In this document: one piece after another, positions 8,202 through 16,356 of the stretch
Numbering within the stretch: the first letter of the stretch is position 1
How the letters are laid out: each line of letters begins with the position of its first letter
Assembly: GCA_934636715.1 (NCBI GenBank)
Contig: CAKUBE010000016.1
Coordinates: forward strand, 1-26,209
Length of the DNA stretch: 26,209 nucleotides
Source of the DNA: an uncultured Arachnia sp.
Lineage (GTDB): Bacteria > Actinomycetota > Actinomycetes > Propionibacteriales > Propionibacteriaceae
Direction of reading: 5' to 3'
Made by a program: the position numbers and the translations under genes
Notes under the pieces: model-generated
What the model saw: the letters and a program-made list of their open reading frames with translations, nothing else
Database searches by the model: none
What the model was told of the DNA's origin: nothing

Positions 8202-9026
8202 TCAGATGTCTGTCACCGTGACCGCGACTTCGACCGTGTAGTCGTTCTCGTCGTTTCCGTTCATGCTGATGGTTTGGCGGACCTCGGTTGAGATCGCGTG
8301 AATATCGCGGGCGGCGATGGCATCGAACAGTGCCACGACGGCCGGATGCAAGGAGCCTTCCGGCAGCTGCCCTCCGTCGACACTTCGCCATCTGGCAACC
8401 AGCTCGTGCCGGCTGGGCAGTTGATCGATGGTCGTCGAGTCGCCGCCCCACCCTGCTGGTGCCCGCCGAGCGGTCGGCCAGCAGCACCACACCTCGGCCG
8501 TTCCAGGAGCATCCCCTGCACGAAGACCGGTCCAGAAGTTGCCAGATGGTCCGAGCCCGTCAGCCTGAAGAGCTGCGAACAGCTCAGCGAACTGCTCGTT
8601 GGCTTCGTCGTCCGACGCGACATCCTCACCGTCGGTATCAACGCGGATCACCCGGGCGACGTAAGGCTGTGGGGCACAGGACCGAGCAACAACCTCGACC
8701 GGTGCGGAAAGGGCGGAAAGCACGAGTTCCGCGTTGAGGAACGCGGCATCCTCTCGCCGGCGTTCAGCCAGAACATGCTCACGGTGCTCGGCGAGCGCAC
8801 GACCCGTATCGCCATCACGCAGAGCCACCGCAAGCGCGGGCAACGGCACACCGGCATCGCGCAGCGCCCGTGCGAGAACCCCGGCGCGCACTTGCGCTTC
8901 ACCGTATCGGCGATACCCGGTGCCCGGATCGACATCTGCCGGGACCAGGACCTCCTTCTCGTCGTAGTGGCGCAGCGCCTTCACGCTCAGGCCGGTCATG
9001 CTTGCGAACTCACCGATACTCAACAT
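8202..9026 (-). CDS. MerR-family transcriptional regulator
   Basis: A 274-residue regulator. Residues 1-70 form the winged helix-turn-helix (MLSIGEFASMTGLSVKALRHYDEKEVL, then GYRRYGEAQV), which is diagnostic of MerR proteins. A coiled dimerisation helix follows at about 75-110. The C-terminal part (about 120-270) resembles a GyrI-like or other ligand-binding domain, with an ATP-independent multidrug-sensor style; the ligand is unknown. ATG at 9026 follows GAGACT by exactly six bases, and the promoter has the long 19-bp spacer typical of MerR targets, so the gene is probably autoregulated. A VOC-like fragment lies immediately downstream and may have belonged to the regulated operon. Confidence 0.9.
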   Translation of the reverse strand: MLSIGEFASMTGLSVKALRHYDEKEVLVPADVDPGTGYRRYGEAQVRAGVLARALRDAGVPLPALAVALRDGDTGRALAEHREHVLAERRREDAAFLNAELVLSALSAPVEVVARSCAPQPYVARVIRVDTDGEDVASDDEANEQFAELFAALQADGLGPSGNFWTGLRAGDAPGTAEVWCCWPTARRAPAGWGGDSTTIDQLPSRHELVARWRSVDGGQLPEGSLHPAVVALFDAIAARDIHAISTEVRQTISMNGNDENDYTVEVAVTVTDI

Positions 9027-9032
9027 GGATCA

Positions 9033-9063
9033 AGTCTCCGGGCTCCACCTACGGGAGGGTCAA
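9033..9063 (-). promoter_or_regulatory. MerR-type promoter with 19-bp spacer
   Basis: On the minus strand: -35 TTGACC (9063-9058), a spacer of exactly 19 bases, -10 GAGACT (9038-9033), six bases, then ATG 9026. The spacer carries CTCC-N7-GGAG, a dyad in the position where MerR dimers bind to untwist an over-long promoter. Autoregulation is inferred from this geometry. Confidence 0.65.
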
Positions 9064-9086
9064 CAAGGAGGTTCCAGCCCCCGGAT

Positions 9087-9365
9087 ACGAACAACGACCA
9101 CGCCGACCCCGCCTGGGACGCCCGCATCCTGGACGAACTCGCCGAGCTGAGCGCCGCCTTGACCCCACTGATCGCGCGGCTCACCGACGTGCTCACCAGG
9201 TTCGCCGGATACGACACCCTCTTCGACGCCGCGCTCCGCCGCGCGCAAGCCGGCCGGAACGAGTGGGTCGACCGAACCGACATCGACTCCTGCCACCACG
9301 TCTGGTTCCAACTCCACGAAGACCTCTTGGCCACTCTCAGCCTCGACCGCGGAACCGCGTACTGA
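9087..9365 (+). pseudogene. Open frame without a usable start codon, unknown protein
   Basis: About 90 codons in one frame read like a soluble helical protein (DELAELSAALTPLIARL, then DVLTRFAGYDTLFDAALRRA) ending at a TGA at 9363-9365. No ATG, GTG or TTG exists in this frame between the merR promoter and the body; the first plausible codon is ACG near 9086, with AAGGAGG at 9065-9071 upstream. Further upstream the frame runs antisense through merR. I infer either a 5' truncated gene or a non-canonical start. No family is recognised. Confidence 0.4.
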
Positions 9366-9457
9366 GCCGGCCGGCATCTGCACTCGCCTGGAACGACGAC
9401 TCGGCGGGCGCCCTTGGCGACTCGCGCAGGCGGCGCGTGCGGCTCGGTTCCGGTTTC

Positions 9458-10003
9458 CTACCAGGCGTATCCGTAGCGGCTGAGGAACAGCACGCCCGAG
9501 ATGATCGCGTAGAGCAGGAATGTCACAGCGATCCAGGGGCACGCCCACCGGCTCGTTGCGTAGGTGCCGCGGGCCAGGGTCGGCCGCATGACGAGCAGAC
9601 CCAGGACCTGCACTGCGGCGAGCAGCACGTACGAGACGTCCCCGAAGACCCACGCGAGAGGGATGAAGTGCAGCGCGACGCACATCCCGATCCACCACCC
9701 GTACCAACGCTGCTGCTTTCGCCGCGCGAGCAGGATGCAGCCGCCACCGATGAGGAGGGTCTCGGCGAGGACGACGATCCCGAACACCCAGTACCGGCCG
9801 TCGAGCGCTGTCGGCGTGTCCCAGTTGCGCCAGACGAGGAGGCCGAAGGCGACGGAGATGAGGAAGCCGATCACTGACCCGGCTCCGAGCCAGCCGCGCA
9901 TACGCGGGTGCGGATCTTCCTGGGACCAGCCGAACCAGCCCCCGGCCATCAGCGCGAGCCACGCGATCGCGACGGCTTGGTCGCGGAGAAACTCGGTCAG
10001 CAT
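9458..10003 (-). CDS. Six-helix integral membrane protein, unknown function
   Basis: A 181-residue protein with about six hydrophobic segments, spread from residue 8 to the C-terminus, and unusually rich in Trp (for example WLALMAGGWFGW and RWYGWW). There is no signal peptide lipobox and no recognised catalytic motif. The start ATG at 10003 stands seven bases after TAGGGT (minus strand, plus positions 10011-10016), suggesting leaderless transcription. It may belong to the DUF-type small membrane proteins of Actinobacteria. It sits alone between the accessory patch and a tRNA. Confidence 0.8.
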   Translation of the reverse strand: MLTEFLRDQAVAIAWLALMAGGWFGWSQEDPHPRMRGWLGAGSVIGFLISVAFGLLVWRNWDTPTALDGRYWVFGIVVLAETLLIGGGCILLARRKQQRWYGWWIGMCVALHFIPLAWVFGDVSYVLLAAVQVLGLLVMRPTLARGTYATSRWACPWIAVTFLLYAIISGVLFLSRYGYAW

Positions 10004-10091
10004 GCCCTACACCCTACGAAATCGAGCTAGCGCGGTTGCGTGTGTCCGCATAGGGACGTTGGCAGCCGCACTAACTCGGAGTGAGGCCTAG

Positions 10092-10165
10092 TGCCCCCGA
10101 CGGGACTCGAACCCGTACTTGGGCGGGTTTAAGCCGCCTGCCTCTGCCAATTGGGCTACGAGGGC
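10092..10165 (-). tRNA. tRNA with anticodon UAA (Leu by codon), short variable loop
   Basis: A complete 74-base cloverleaf: acceptor GCCCTCG/CGGGGGC, D-arm of 17 bases with AATTGGCA, anticodon stem GGCGG/CCGCC around loop CTTAAAC (anticodon TAA), variable loop CAAGT of five bases, T-arm ACGGG-TTCGAGT-CCCGT, discriminator A73. CCA is not encoded (the sequence continues CTA). UAA would read the Leu codon UUA, but bacterial leucine tRNAs are class II with a long variable arm, which is absent here. It could be mis-typed, or a non-canonical tRNA. I see no promoter that I can define. Confidence 0.85.
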
Positions 10166-10202
10166 GCCTTGGGGAGTCTACTGATCAGCGCTGACCCGCG
10201 TG

Positions 10203-11039
10203 TCACCGTTGGGCCTCGATCTCGTGAGTCGTTCCGTCGGTGAGGGTGACGGTGTAGCTCCAGCCACCGCCTACTCCGGGGTTGTCTCCGCGAGCGGGCC
10301 CGGCGGGCCACCAGGCGGAGTAGCGTCCGCCACTCAGCGATGCTTCACTGTCCGTGCCGGCGGGCGAGTGCACGGTGACCCCGATCACGTTTTCGCCCAC
10401 GTACCCGGACACCCATCCGTACCAATCCGTCACGGTGCCCAGCCCTATTCGATTGGGCACGTCGACGGCTCCTCCTATCGAAAAGGTCTCGGTCAGTCCA
10501 TCGCGATCCGGCATCGGCGGCTCGGGCGCGTCGAGGTCAAGGGAGGCGAAAATCCGGTCGTCGGCAGGCTCGGTGTCCGCCGGCATCAGGCACGAGGCCT
10601 CTGCCCCTGACCCGCTGAGGATGATGGTGACCCAGTCTCCGCGCTGCTCCGCGATGACGAGGTCCATGTCCGGGAGGGGCGTCGTCTCCGTACCTGTCGG
10701 ATCGGGCTCCAGCTTCCGGAGACAGGCGGTGGCGGCCTCTTCCGCGGCGATGCCTGCGAGTGGCGAGGGGACCGCCGTCCACGACGCGAAGGCGAGGGTT
10801 CCGCCGAGGGCAAAGGGAACCAGCACGGCGAGCGCCGCGACGGTTCCAGCCACGGCCGCGAGGCGTCGATAGGGCCGAGGGGTTCGCGTGCGAGCCGGAT
10901 CGACGACCGGGGTCGCGATGATCCGGGCGCGTTCGGCGGCCGCGTGGCGGATCTCGGCATCGGTAAGGGCGGTCGGCGGAGCGGGGTCGAGGCTGCGCAG
11001 GGCCTCGGTGGTTCGCGCCGATAGGGAGCGTCTGGTCAT
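10203..11039 (-). CDS. Single-pass membrane partner of the ECF sigma factor
   Basis: A 278-residue protein whose ATG (11039) overlaps the stop of the ECF sigma gene (ATGA), so it is translated with it. Residues 1-58 are cytoplasmic and charged; a hydrophobic helix runs about 60-85 (LAAVAGTVAALAVLVPFALGG); the remaining roughly 190 residues are exported, Asp/Gly-rich and end with beta-type WSYTVTLTDGTTHEIEA. It lacks the HxxxCxxC zinc motif of ZAS anti-sigma factors. By position it could be an anti-sigma factor or a sigma-associated sensor. I recognise no family. Confidence 0.8.
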   Translation of the reverse strand: MTRRSLSARTTEALRSLDPAPPTALTDAEIRHAAAERARIIATPVVDPARTRTPRPYRRLAAVAGTVAALAVLVPFALGGTLAFASWTAVPSPLAGIAAEEAATACLRKLEPDPTGTETTPLPDMDLVIAEQRGDWVTIILSGSGAEASCLMPADTEPADDRIFASLDLDAPEPPMPDRDGLTETFSIGGAVDVPNRIGLGTVTDWYGWVSGYVGENVIGVTVHSPAGTDSEASLSGGRYSAWWPAGPARGDNPGVGGGWSYTVTLTDGTTHEIEAQR

Positions 11040-11596
11040 CGCGGGCTCCTGTGCGTGGTGAGGTCGTCGTTCTCGGCATTGGTGAAGGTGATGTGATGTC
11101 GCAGGGCTTTCCGGGCCCGCGACAGCCTGAGGCGGAAGGCGACCGGCGTGATACCCAGCACGCGCGCGGCCTCGGGAGCGGTGAGCCCGTCGAAGACCGC
11201 GAGCGCGATCGCCTCCTGGTGAACCGCGCTCAACAGGGGCCACGCTGAGGCGACCTCGAACCGGTCCGTCAGGGCGTCCGAGGAGTGATCGCTGCCCGCA
11301 GTGACCTGGGCCACCTCCGCGAGCCGCACGGCGATGGCCGCTTGCTTGTCCTCTCGCCGACGAGTGTTCTGGAGCGTCTTGTAGGCCACCCCGAACAGCC
11401 AGGCGCGCGCCGCGGACAGGCTCGCGGGCACGTCATCCAGACGACGCCATGCGACGAGCATGACGTCGCTGACGACGTCCTCGGCGCGAGCCGCGTGGAC
11501 TCGTCGCCGCGCAAAGCGGAGCAGGTCCGCGTAGGCGGCGTCGTACAGCGCGGTGAAGCGCTCCTCCCGCGATGTCGCCACGTCGGTGGGGTACAT
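11036..11596 (-). CDS. ECF-type RNA polymerase sigma factor
   Basis: A 186-residue group 4 sigma factor. Region 2 is seen at about residues 15-80 (LLRFARRRVHAARAEDVVSD, with DVMLVAWRRLDDVP for -10 recognition), and region 4 at about 120-175 (a PLLSAVHQEAIALAVFDGLT helix, then APEAARVLGITPVAFRLRLSRARKAL as the helix-turn-helix for -35 binding). Region 3 is absent, as expected. ATG at 11596 has AAGAAGAAG a few bases upstream, a weak ribosome site. It directs transcription of an unknown regulon and is coupled to the membrane protein that follows. Confidence 0.93.
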   Translation of the reverse strand: MYPTDVATSREERFTALYDAAYADLLRFARRRVHAARAEDVVSDVMLVAWRRLDDVPASLSAARAWLFGVAYKTLQNTRRREDKQAAIAVRLAEVAQVTAGSDHSSDALTDRFEVASAWPLLSAVHQEAIALAVFDGLTAPEAARVLGITPVAFRLRLSRARKALRHHITFTNAENDDLTTHRSPR

Positions 11597-11770
11597 ATCT
11601 TCTTCTTGTCGAGGATCGCACGAGCGTGTCGCACAGGTGATTCAGAACAGGCCACGGTCCTTACCGACCACCGCAATCAGTGGAGTCCTTTCGACGCAGT
11701 CTCCCATGGACAAGCAGGGGCCACTCCGCGTGGTCCGGCCTCCAGCGCCGGAGACCAACTCACTCGCCGG
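11597..11770. other. Intergenic region, no gene seen
   Basis: This gap of 174 bases lies between the sigma gene start and the STAND gene stop, both on the minus strand. It holds the upstream region of the sigma gene and a possible weak terminator near 11719-11760: GGCCAC/GTGGTC and a GGCCTCC...GGAGACC pairing. I see no clear -35/-10 for the sigma gene. Confidence 0.4.
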
Positions 11771-14257
11771 CTACAGATCGGCGAGTTCTGCGGCGGCGGC
11801 CTCGGGTTCCGCGCCTCCCGACTGGGCGAACAGCTCGACTGCGCTCTCGTACAGAACGCGCGCCGCGTCCGGCCCGGACGCCCGGCGGGCGAGGCGGAGC
11901 GTGGCGCGCGCCTGCTCGTAGGTGAACGAGGCGCGAGAGGCGAGGTCGAGCGCCCTCTCCCAATGGCCGACGGCGTCCGTCGCCTCCCCCACGGTAAGGA
12001 GGGCGTCGCCGAGCGCGATGTGCAGATTGGCGCGCTGGCTCGGGTCCGCGATCTGCTCCTCCTGCGCCTGCACCTGCCGCAGCGCCTCCAACGCCCCGAC
12101 GGCGTCGCCGCGGGCCAGGCGGGCAAGCGCCAGCGCCGTCGACGCCTGGAGCGAGATCCGCTGGCTCCTGCCCTCGGCCAGGGCGAGGGATTCGCGGGCG
12201 GTGGTCTCCGCGCCGTCGAGGTCACCCAATGCCAGCAGGGGGTCGGCGAGATTCGCGTGGGCCAGCGCGATCACCGGCACCGGGACGCCGTCGGACGCCC
12301 AGGCGCCCTGGATCACCGCGCGATGCTCCTCGGCCGCGCCCTCGTGATCGCCCAGCCGGTGCAGCGCGATGGCCGCATTGTCCCGGACGACGGCGCGGGC
12401 GAGGTCGCCGCCGGGGACGCCCTCGGCGGTGCGTGCCACCTCGAAGAAGACCACCCGGGCACCCTCCAGGTCGCCCGCGCGGCCGCGCACGATGCCGATG
12501 TCGTTCATGGCGCTGAGGTCGATCCTCGGCATGCCGCCCTCCCGCGCGTGCCTGCGCACGAGCTGCAGCGCATCGAGCGCGCCCGAGTCGCCGAGCGACA
12601 CGAGCGTCCGCGCCAGATAGGAGTGCGCGACGGCGGACGCCGCGGCGTCGTCCAGCTGCTCGGCCGCCTCCACCGCCTCCTCGAAATGTGCGCGCGCGAA
12701 CGACAGCGAGGTCTGCTCGTGCACGAACCGGCCGACTGCCTCTACGAGGTCGACGACGAACGCCGGGTCCCAGGGCGCAAGGGCGCGCGAGACGGCGACG
12801 AGACGGCCCAGCTCGCCGCGCAGCCAGGCGCTCCCCTCCGCTCCCGACACCGCGATCACGCTTCTCTCCGGCCGCCGGGAACGCGCGATCGACCCCGCGT
12901 AGAGCGTCTCCGTCGCCGCCCATGCGGCCTCGAGCAGGTCGTCGCCGAGGCGGCGAACGGCCGCGTCACGCGTGGTCTGCGCGTCCTCCTCCCAGGACTG
13001 GGCCGCGGCGAACGCGCGCAGCAGGTCGTGCAGCCCGATCCTCCCCTCCGCCGGCCGCTCCGCGCAGTGCGAGCGCACGAGGCCGTCGGCGATCAGCGCC
13101 GCGGCGTCGGCAGGCGCGCCCAGCAGGGCGGCGAACTGCCGCTCGGAGAGGTCCTCGCACGGCTGGGTCGCCAGCAGCCTGAGCGCCTGCCGCTCACCCT
13201 CCGACAGGGCCTGATAGGACCCGGCGATCGCCGCCTGGACCGCCTGGTCGAGCTGGGCCGCCGCGCTGCGCCGTCGCATGGCCGCCGCATGGTCGGCGAG
13301 CGTCCATCCCGGACGCTCCGCGATGCGCGCCGCGACGAGATCGGCGGCCAGCGGCAGGCCGCCGGTCAGCTCGACGATCTCCGCCGACGCCTCCGGCTCC
13401 GCATCCACGCGCCCGTCTCCGATGCGGTCGCGCAGCAGCTCGAGCCCCTCGTCCGCGCCCCAGGGCGCGAGCTCGACCACCCGCACGTACGAGGGGAGGT
13501 CCAGCGTCCGCCTGCTGGTGACGACGACCGGTGTCGCGCGGCAGCGCCGCAGGAGTTCCCGGGCCTGCTCGGTGGTGGCGACGTCGTCGAGCAGCAGGCC
13601 GATCCGGCGCCGGGCGAGGGTGTCGGCGACGGCGGCGACGCGCGCGGCCAGCGGCTCGCCCGCGCCGGCGAGCTCCAACGCTCGCTCGACGGCCTCGATC
13701 AGGGCGACGGGCCGGGCGGGCCGTTCGGTCTCGGTGCCGCGCACGTCGACGGCCAGCACCGCATTCAGGCGGCCCGCCTCCCGCAACCGCGCGAGCACGC
13801 GCCCGGCCAGCCGCGTCTTTCCGGCGCCACCCATGCCCGCGATCAGCACCCGGCCGGCCCTGCTCGCGGCGGCCGCCTCGCGCTCGCGGCCGATGAACGC
13901 GGCCGACGAGGATGGCGTGCCGAGCCGCGCCGACACCACCGCGTCGGAGTGCGACTGATGCGGCAACGCGGCGCACCAGCCCCGCCAGCGGCCGATCTCC
14001 TCCTCGTCACCGCCGAGGGCCCGCACGATGTCCAGCAGCAGCTCGGCGTCGATGCGACGGCGCCCGTCGCGGAAGCAGTCGTAGACGGTGACCCGGCCGG
14101 GCAGGCGGGAGGAGGGGGCGACGCCGCGGGCGGCCCTGGCCTTCCCGATGCGCAGGGCCACCTCCGCGAACGACGGCGACCCGGCCGCGATGCGCCGCGC
14201 GCGAAGCCGGGAGGCCAACTCGTCCAGCGTCGCTGGTGGCATCCGCGGCTCCGGCAC
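11771..14257 (-). CDS. STAND-type NB-ARC/TPR regulator with N-terminal HTH-like region
   Basis: An 828-residue signalling ATPase of the AfsR-like family without a SARP DNA-binding domain. Residues about 10-95 are helical and resemble an XRE-like domain (LDELASRLRARRIAAGSPSF, then TVYDCFRDGRRRIDAELLLDIVRALGG). NB-ARC follows: Walker A GMGGAGKT at 141-148, Walker B LLLDD at 221-225, the TSRR sensor at 247-250 and GGLPLA at 299-304. From about residue 470 to the end there are TPR-like helical repeats. Such proteins oligomerise on ligand binding and control transcription or defence. GTG 14257 follows TAGGGT by seven bases; GTG 14281 is an alternative. It lies ten bases downstream of the S16 protease stop. 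Confidence 0.88.
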   Translation of the reverse strand: MPEPRMPPATLDELASRLRARRIAAGSPSFAEVALRIGKARAARGVAPSSRLPGRVTVYDCFRDGRRRIDAELLLDIVRALGGDEEEIGRWRGWCAALPHQSHSDAVVSARLGTPSSSAAFIGREREAAAASRAGRVLIAGMGGAGKTRLAGRVLARLREAGRLNAVLAVDVRGTETERPARPVALIEAVERALELAGAGEPLAARVAAVADTLARRRIGLLLDDVATTEQARELLRRCRATPVVVTSRRTLDLPSYVRVVELAPWGADEGLELLRDRIGDGRVDAEPEASAEIVELTGGLPLAADLVAARIAERPGWTLADHAAAMRRRSAAAQLDQAVQAAIAGSYQALSEGERQALRLLATQPCEDLSERQFAALLGAPADAAALIADGLVRSHCAERPAEGRIGLHDLLRAFAAAQSWEEDAQTTRDAAVRRLGDDLLEAAWAATETLYAGSIARSRRPERSVIAVSGAEGSAWLRGELGRLVAVSRALAPWDPAFVVDLVEAVGRFVHEQTSLSFARAHFEEAVEAAEQLDDAAASAVAHSYLARTLVSLGDSGALDALQLVRRHAREGGMPRIDLSAMNDIGIVRGRAGDLEGARVVFFEVARTAEGVPGGDLARAVVRDNAAIALHRLGDHEGAAEEHRAVIQGAWASDGVPVPVIALAHANLADPLLALGDLDGAETTARESLALAEGRSQRISLQASTALALARLARGDAVGALEALRQVQAQEEQIADPSQRANLHIALGDALLTVGEATDAVGHWERALDLASRASFTYEQARATLRLARRASGPDAARVLYESAVELFAQSGGAEPEAAAAELADL

Positions 14258-14267
14258 GGCGCTCACC

Positions 14268-16229
14268 CTACTTGATGGCACCCTCGGGCTGTCCCGCGAG
14301 ATAGCTCAGCGTGCGCGCGGTGAGGAAGCCGCCGCTGTAGCTGCTGATCGCCTGGAACTGCTCGAGCACGGTCCCGTTGCGCAGCAGCCCTGCCACCTCG
14401 TACACGGCGACGCTCAGCACGGGCTCGGTGCCGCCGGAGCGCAGCCTGCCGATCTCGTCGGCGAGCTGCTGCTTGCCGAGGTCGAGCGCGCGGCCGAGCA
14501 CGGCGTCGTACTGCACGCCCACCACGTTCAGGTTCTCGTCGAGGGTGGCGTTGTTGTAGTACTTGTCGACCAGCGACTGGTTGCGGACGTAGTTGTTCAG
14601 GCCGTAGCCGAGCGTCGCGTAGGACGCGTTGGGCTTCCCCTCCCCGATGTAGTCGGCGATGAGCGGCTGCACCTGCTGCTGGGTGACGGCGGCCGCGACG
14701 AGGATGTCTACGTTCGCGAGCCGCGCCAGCATCTGGTCGGTCGACGCCCCGTACTGGTCCGCGAGCGGCGCGACGACGTTCTCGGTGAAGGCGGTGAGGT
14801 TCGCGTCGGCGCCGCGGCGGAAGAAGTTGCCCACCTGCGCGAGGTCGATCTCGTCGGAGAAGGCGGCACCGGGATTGTCCCGCCCGACCTCGAACGTCGC
14901 GGCCGACGACACCAGCTGCGAGCGCGCCAGCCGCGACCACATCACGGGGACGAGCAGCGAGTCGAGGAACTCCTCGATCGAGGAGTAGTCGTTGGCCGCG
15001 TAGCGCTTCTCGATGTTCTCGACGGCGTTCTGCGAGAAGGTCAGCAGCGAGAGCGCGTCGAAGGCGCCCGCGTAGGCGTTGACGAGCCCCTCGGCGTCGG
15101 CGACGGTCTTCGGCGTGTAGGTCGAGAGCCGGTCGAGGAAGGCGAAGAACTCCTTCTCCGCCGTCGAGGAGTCGAGCGCCTGCGTGAAGAGGACATCGAG
15201 GCCGTCGAGGCCCTGGGTGAAGAGCGGCGTGGCGAGCTCGCCGGTGGCGACGATCGCCTCCAGGAGCGCCGAGGCCTGCGCGGCCAGGTCGTACGCCCCG
15301 GCCTGGAGCCCTTGGCGCTGCAGGTCCTTCGCCTTTTCGGCATACCCCTCGACGAAGCCGATCAGCCCGGCCTGCTCGAAGACCCCCCGGATGGCCTTCG
15401 GCAGCCGCGTGAAGTCGGACATGGCGGACGCGTAGCGGGCGAGCGCGGCGTCGGCCTGCGGCTTCACCTTGTCATACGAGGCGGCGTCGAGGCGTGGGTC
15501 GCGGGAGACGCCGGGGACGTCGATGTCGACGCCGGTCAGGCGGCTGTACGCCTCGTAGATGTCGCCGACCTCGACCACCTCGACGCCGTCGCGGTCGCCC
15601 GCCTTGACGACGTCGACGAGTTCGCCCTCGTGGTTCGGCGACATGCGCTGCCCGAGCGGGATGAGGACGGTGGTGAACCCGGCATCGGCAGCCGCGGCGA
15701 TCTTCTCGGGAATGCCGCCGACCGGTCCGATGGTGCCGGTGGCGTTGATGGTGCCGGTCATCGTCACATGCTCCGTGAACGCGTCGCCCCTCGCGAGCGC
15801 GATGAGTCCCGCCGTGGTGAGCGCCCCCGCACTCGGGCCGTCGATCCGGCCGTCGGTCTCGAAGCGGAACTCGCCCTCGAGCGGCAGGCCGAGCAGCAGC
15901 GTCGAGATGATCGCCGCGTTCCAGGCACCCGCCTGCGACTGGGAGCCGATGCCCCCGACCTCGTTCTCGGAGAACTCGACTCGGAAGTCCCCAGCCTCCC
16001 CGGGCTCCTTCCTGCTGATCACCGTCGTGCCCGTCGCCCCCTTCGAGCCCGCCACCGCGAGCCAGGTGACAGCAATCTCGGACGCCCGCGTCGCCGCCGT
16101 CGTCGGCCCCGCGGACGCGGGCGCCGACGATGTCTGCTGCGGGGCGGCCGCGGAACAGGCCGTGAGACCTACCGCGGCCGCGACGGCTGCCGCAATGACG
16201 GCCAAGGGCCGACGACGAGACGTCACCAT
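14268..16229 (-). CDS. Secreted Lon-like (S16) protease lipoprotein with long helical C-terminus
   Basis: A 653-residue exported protein. Its signal peptide ends in the lipobox LTAC with Cys25. A Ser/Ala/Thr-rich linker follows. A Lon-type proteolytic domain spans about 50-230: catalytic Ser133 in DGPSAG and catalytic Lys176 in GIPEKIAAA, with VGGIG and VTMTGTINATGTIGPVGG in between. There is no ATPase domain. Residues about 250-653 are a helical region with no known motif to my eye; this layout recalls the predicted archaeal secreted serine proteases of COG1750. ATG 16229 has a strong AGGAGG. It probably degrades or trims surface proteins. A STAND gene follows ten bases after its stop. Confidence 0.88.
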   Translation of the reverse strand: MVTSRRRPLAVIAAAVAAAVGLTACSAAAPQQTSSAPASAGPTTAATRASEIAVTWLAVAGSKGATGTTVISRKEPGEAGDFRVEFSENEVGGIGSQSQAGAWNAAIISTLLLGLPLEGEFRFETDGRIDGPSAGALTTAGLIALARGDAFTEHVTMTGTINATGTIGPVGGIPEKIAAAADAGFTTVLIPLGQRMSPNHEGELVDVVKAGDRDGVEVVEVGDIYEAYSRLTGVDIDVPGVSRDPRLDAASYDKVKPQADAALARYASAMSDFTRLPKAIRGVFEQAGLIGFVEGYAEKAKDLQRQGLQAGAYDLAAQASALLEAIVATGELATPLFTQGLDGLDVLFTQALDSSTAEKEFFAFLDRLSTYTPKTVADAEGLVNAYAGAFDALSLLTFSQNAVENIEKRYAANDYSSIEEFLDSLLVPVMWSRLARSQLVSSAATFEVGRDNPGAAFSDEIDLAQVGNFFRRGADANLTAFTENVVAPLADQYGASTDQMLARLANVDILVAAAVTQQQVQPLIADYIGEGKPNASYATLGYGLNNYVRNQSLVDKYYNNATLDENLNVVGVQYDAVLGRALDLGKQQLADEIGRLRSGGTEPVLSVAVYEVAGLLRNGTVLEQFQAISSYSGGFLTARTLSYLAGQPEGAIK

Positions 16230-16291
16230 GGCGACCTCCTGTGAGCTTCCGAGTCGAGTCACCCACAGCTTCGGGCTCGTCGGATCAGAGA

Positions 16292-16312
16292 GGGAACCTT
16301 CTCCCGGGAACC
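16292..16312. promoter_or_regulatory. GGGAACC direct repeat upstream of the S16 protease gene
   Basis: GGGAACC occurs at 16292-16298 and again at 16306-16312, 14 bases apart, within the 127-base gap between the MFS stop and the S16 start. It may be a regulator site; no -35/-10 is obvious. Function is not established. Confidence 0.25.
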
Positions 16313-16356
16313 CGAACGATCTCGAACGCCCTCCGACCGGGAGTACGTCGCGCGGG

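Noticed and set aside
8298..9086. Plus-strand extension of the 9087-9365 frame through merR
   Set aside because: Antisense to a clearly identified MerR gene; the sequence before about 9087 has no protein-like features.
11285..14275. 996-codon open frame on the plus strand
   Set aside because: It is the antisense shadow of the STAND gene, with Arg/Gly/Ala-rich composition and no domains; high GC keeps the opposite frame free of stops.
14088..16244. 718-codon plus-strand frame over the S16 protease gene
   Set aside because: Shadow frame of the protease, rich in Arg/Gly/Val, no recognisable motif.
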